Assembly (NCBI RefSeq): GCF_000152705.1
Contig: NZ_CH672413.1
Location: 1,277,978 to 1,341,977 of the forward strand
Origin: Janibacter sp. HTCC2649
GTDB lineage: Bacteria; Actinomycetota; Actinomycetes; Actinomycetales; Dermatophilaceae
Length of the DNA stretch: 64,000 nt
Direction of reading: 5' to 3'
Part shown: one piece after another, positions 63,272 to 64,000 of the stretch
How positions within the stretch are numbered: position 1 is the first letter of the stretch
Layout of the letters: each line of letters begins with the position of its first letter
Program-made: the position numbers and the translations under genes
The notes under the pieces: generated by a model
The model's database searches: none
What the model saw: the letters and a program-made list of their open reading frames with translations, nothing else
What the model was told of the DNA's origin: nothing

Positions 63272-63998
63272 GGCCACCCGCGCGGCTGCCCGCACCGCGA
63301 CGTTCGCCACCGCGAGGAGCGCCTGAGCCGCCACCAGAACCGTTGCGCGAGGCTCCCTGGAAGCGACGCGGCGGGCCACCGGGGCGACGGCCACGCTGCT
63401 CCTTGGCCTCGAGCAGCGGCATCCAGACGTGGTCCGCCACGGGGACGCCGGAGGGCATGCGACCACCGGCAGCGGCGACGTGCTGGTCACCCGGGATGAC
63501 GCGGATCGGCGCGACGTCGAGCCCAGCGGCCTCGGCGAGACGTTCCATGGTCCGCTTCTGGTGCGGGAGGGCGAAGGTCACGACGGTGCCCTTCTCCCCT
63601 GCGCGGGCCGTGCGGCCGGCGCGGTGCAGGTAGTCCTTGTGGTCCGCGGGCGGGTCGGCCTGGAGGACGAGACCGATGTCGTCGACGTGGATGCCGCGGG
63701 CGGCGACGTCGGTGGCGACGAGCACGGGCAGCGATCCGTCACGAAAGGCACCGAGTGCGCGGTTGCGCAGGTTCTGCGACAGACCACCGTGGATGGCCGC
63801 CGCGAGGACGCCCTTCTCACGGAGCTCGCGAGCGATGCGGTCGGCGCCGAGCTGGGTGCGCACGAAGACCACCGTGCGACCGTCGCGTGCAGCGAGCTCG
63901 GCCGTGAGCTGCTTCTTGTTGTTGGGGTCGATGAGCATGATGTGGTGGCTCATCGTCGTGACGCTGGCCTGCGCGTCCTCGGTCGAGTGCGTGACCGG
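63246..63998 (-). CDS. DEAD-box RNA helicase, C-terminal part, cut by window edge
   Basis: The frame is open at the right edge, so the N-terminal RecA domain is outside the window. Visible are motif IV (RTVVFVRTQLGADRIARELR), V (VLVATDVAARGIHVDDIG) and VI (YLHRAGRTARAGEKG) of the second RecA domain, then a Gly/Arg-rich tail (GGGSGAPRGGERRGAGSRAG) like RNA-binding C-termini of cold-shock helicases. The end overlaps the start of YqgE. Confidence 0.92.
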   Translation of the reverse strand, partial: PVTHSTEDAQASVTTMSHHIMLIDPNNKKQLTAELAARDGRTVVFVRTQLGADRIARELREKGVLAAAIHGGLSQNLRNRALGAFRDGSLPVLVATDVAARGIHVDDIGLVLQADPPADHKDYLHRAGRTARAGEKGTVVTFALPHQKRTMERLAEAAGLDVAPIRVIPGDQHVAAAGGRMPSGVPVADHVWMPLLEAKEQRGRRPGGPPRRFQGASRNGSGGGSGAPRGGERRGAGSRAGGRAEWNRGR

Positions 63999-64000
63999 GT

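Overview
The window is high-GC DNA (about two thirds G+C by eye) from an actinobacterium. Pointers are GTG starts, ATGA/GTGA gene overlaps, a 13E12-type HNH gene with a mycobacterial-type SOS box, GlnR boxes, clpS-DUF2017-murI and rdgB-rph blocks, a uroporphyrinogen-III synthase fused to a winged helix, and DUF3039/YqgE neighbours. I infer a member of the Intrasporangiaceae (Janibacter/Knoellia/Tetrasphaera type); this was not tested by any search.

Layout. 0-0.7 kb looks like the right end of an integrated element ending in a tRNA-Lys 3' fragment. 0.8-2.8 kb holds an aldo/keto reductase and a divergent MmyB-type regulator. 2.9-15.6 kb is a LacI-centred catabolic locus. On the minus strand it has LacI, glycerate kinase and a 1,401-residue secreted sugar-dehydrogenase-like protein; divergently it has an ABC importer, a Gfo/Idh oxidoreductase, a DUF993 protein and a sugar isomerase. 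Two similar LacI-type palindromes tie the halves together. 15.7-20.5 kb holds a GMC oxidoreductase, an aldehyde dehydrogenase and a PucR-type regulator. 20.5-26.9 kb is housekeeping: bcp, tRNA-Leu, rdgB, rph, murI, clpS, pncB.

27-40.6 kb is nitrate assimilation: narK, nitrate reductase and an FAD/BFD partner, then nirB, nirD, cysG and hemD-HTH. The two halves are separated by 3.2 kb carrying a broken fic gene, three immunity-family-like genes and small ORFs. Each half has its own GlnR-type box. 40.6-44.5 kb holds an enoyl-CoA hydratase with a TetR regulator, a sigma factor with a membrane partner, and a truncated CysG-like paralogue. 44.4-47.9 and 54.1-55.9 kb hold tyrosine catabolism (hmgA, fah, hppD, Lrp-type regulator), interrupted by an HNH gene, an RDD protein and an ABC/DUF4097/RHH operon. 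56-58.1 kb is a four-gene overlapping operon of unrecognised proteins with possible type VII-substrate features. 58.2-64 kb has a helicase, two tandem M43 metalloproteases, DUF3039, YqgE and a partial DEAD-box helicase.

The most striking signal is not a gene. The octamer GTATGCCG (reverse CGGCATAC) occurs about 46 times where base composition predicts two or three. It appears on both strands, in several reading frames, often at the cost of rare codons (ATA, TAT, GTA), and it forms the arms of three intergenic terminator hairpins. This is how DNA uptake sequences behave in Neisseria and Pasteurellaceae, and I know of no such element described in actinobacteria.
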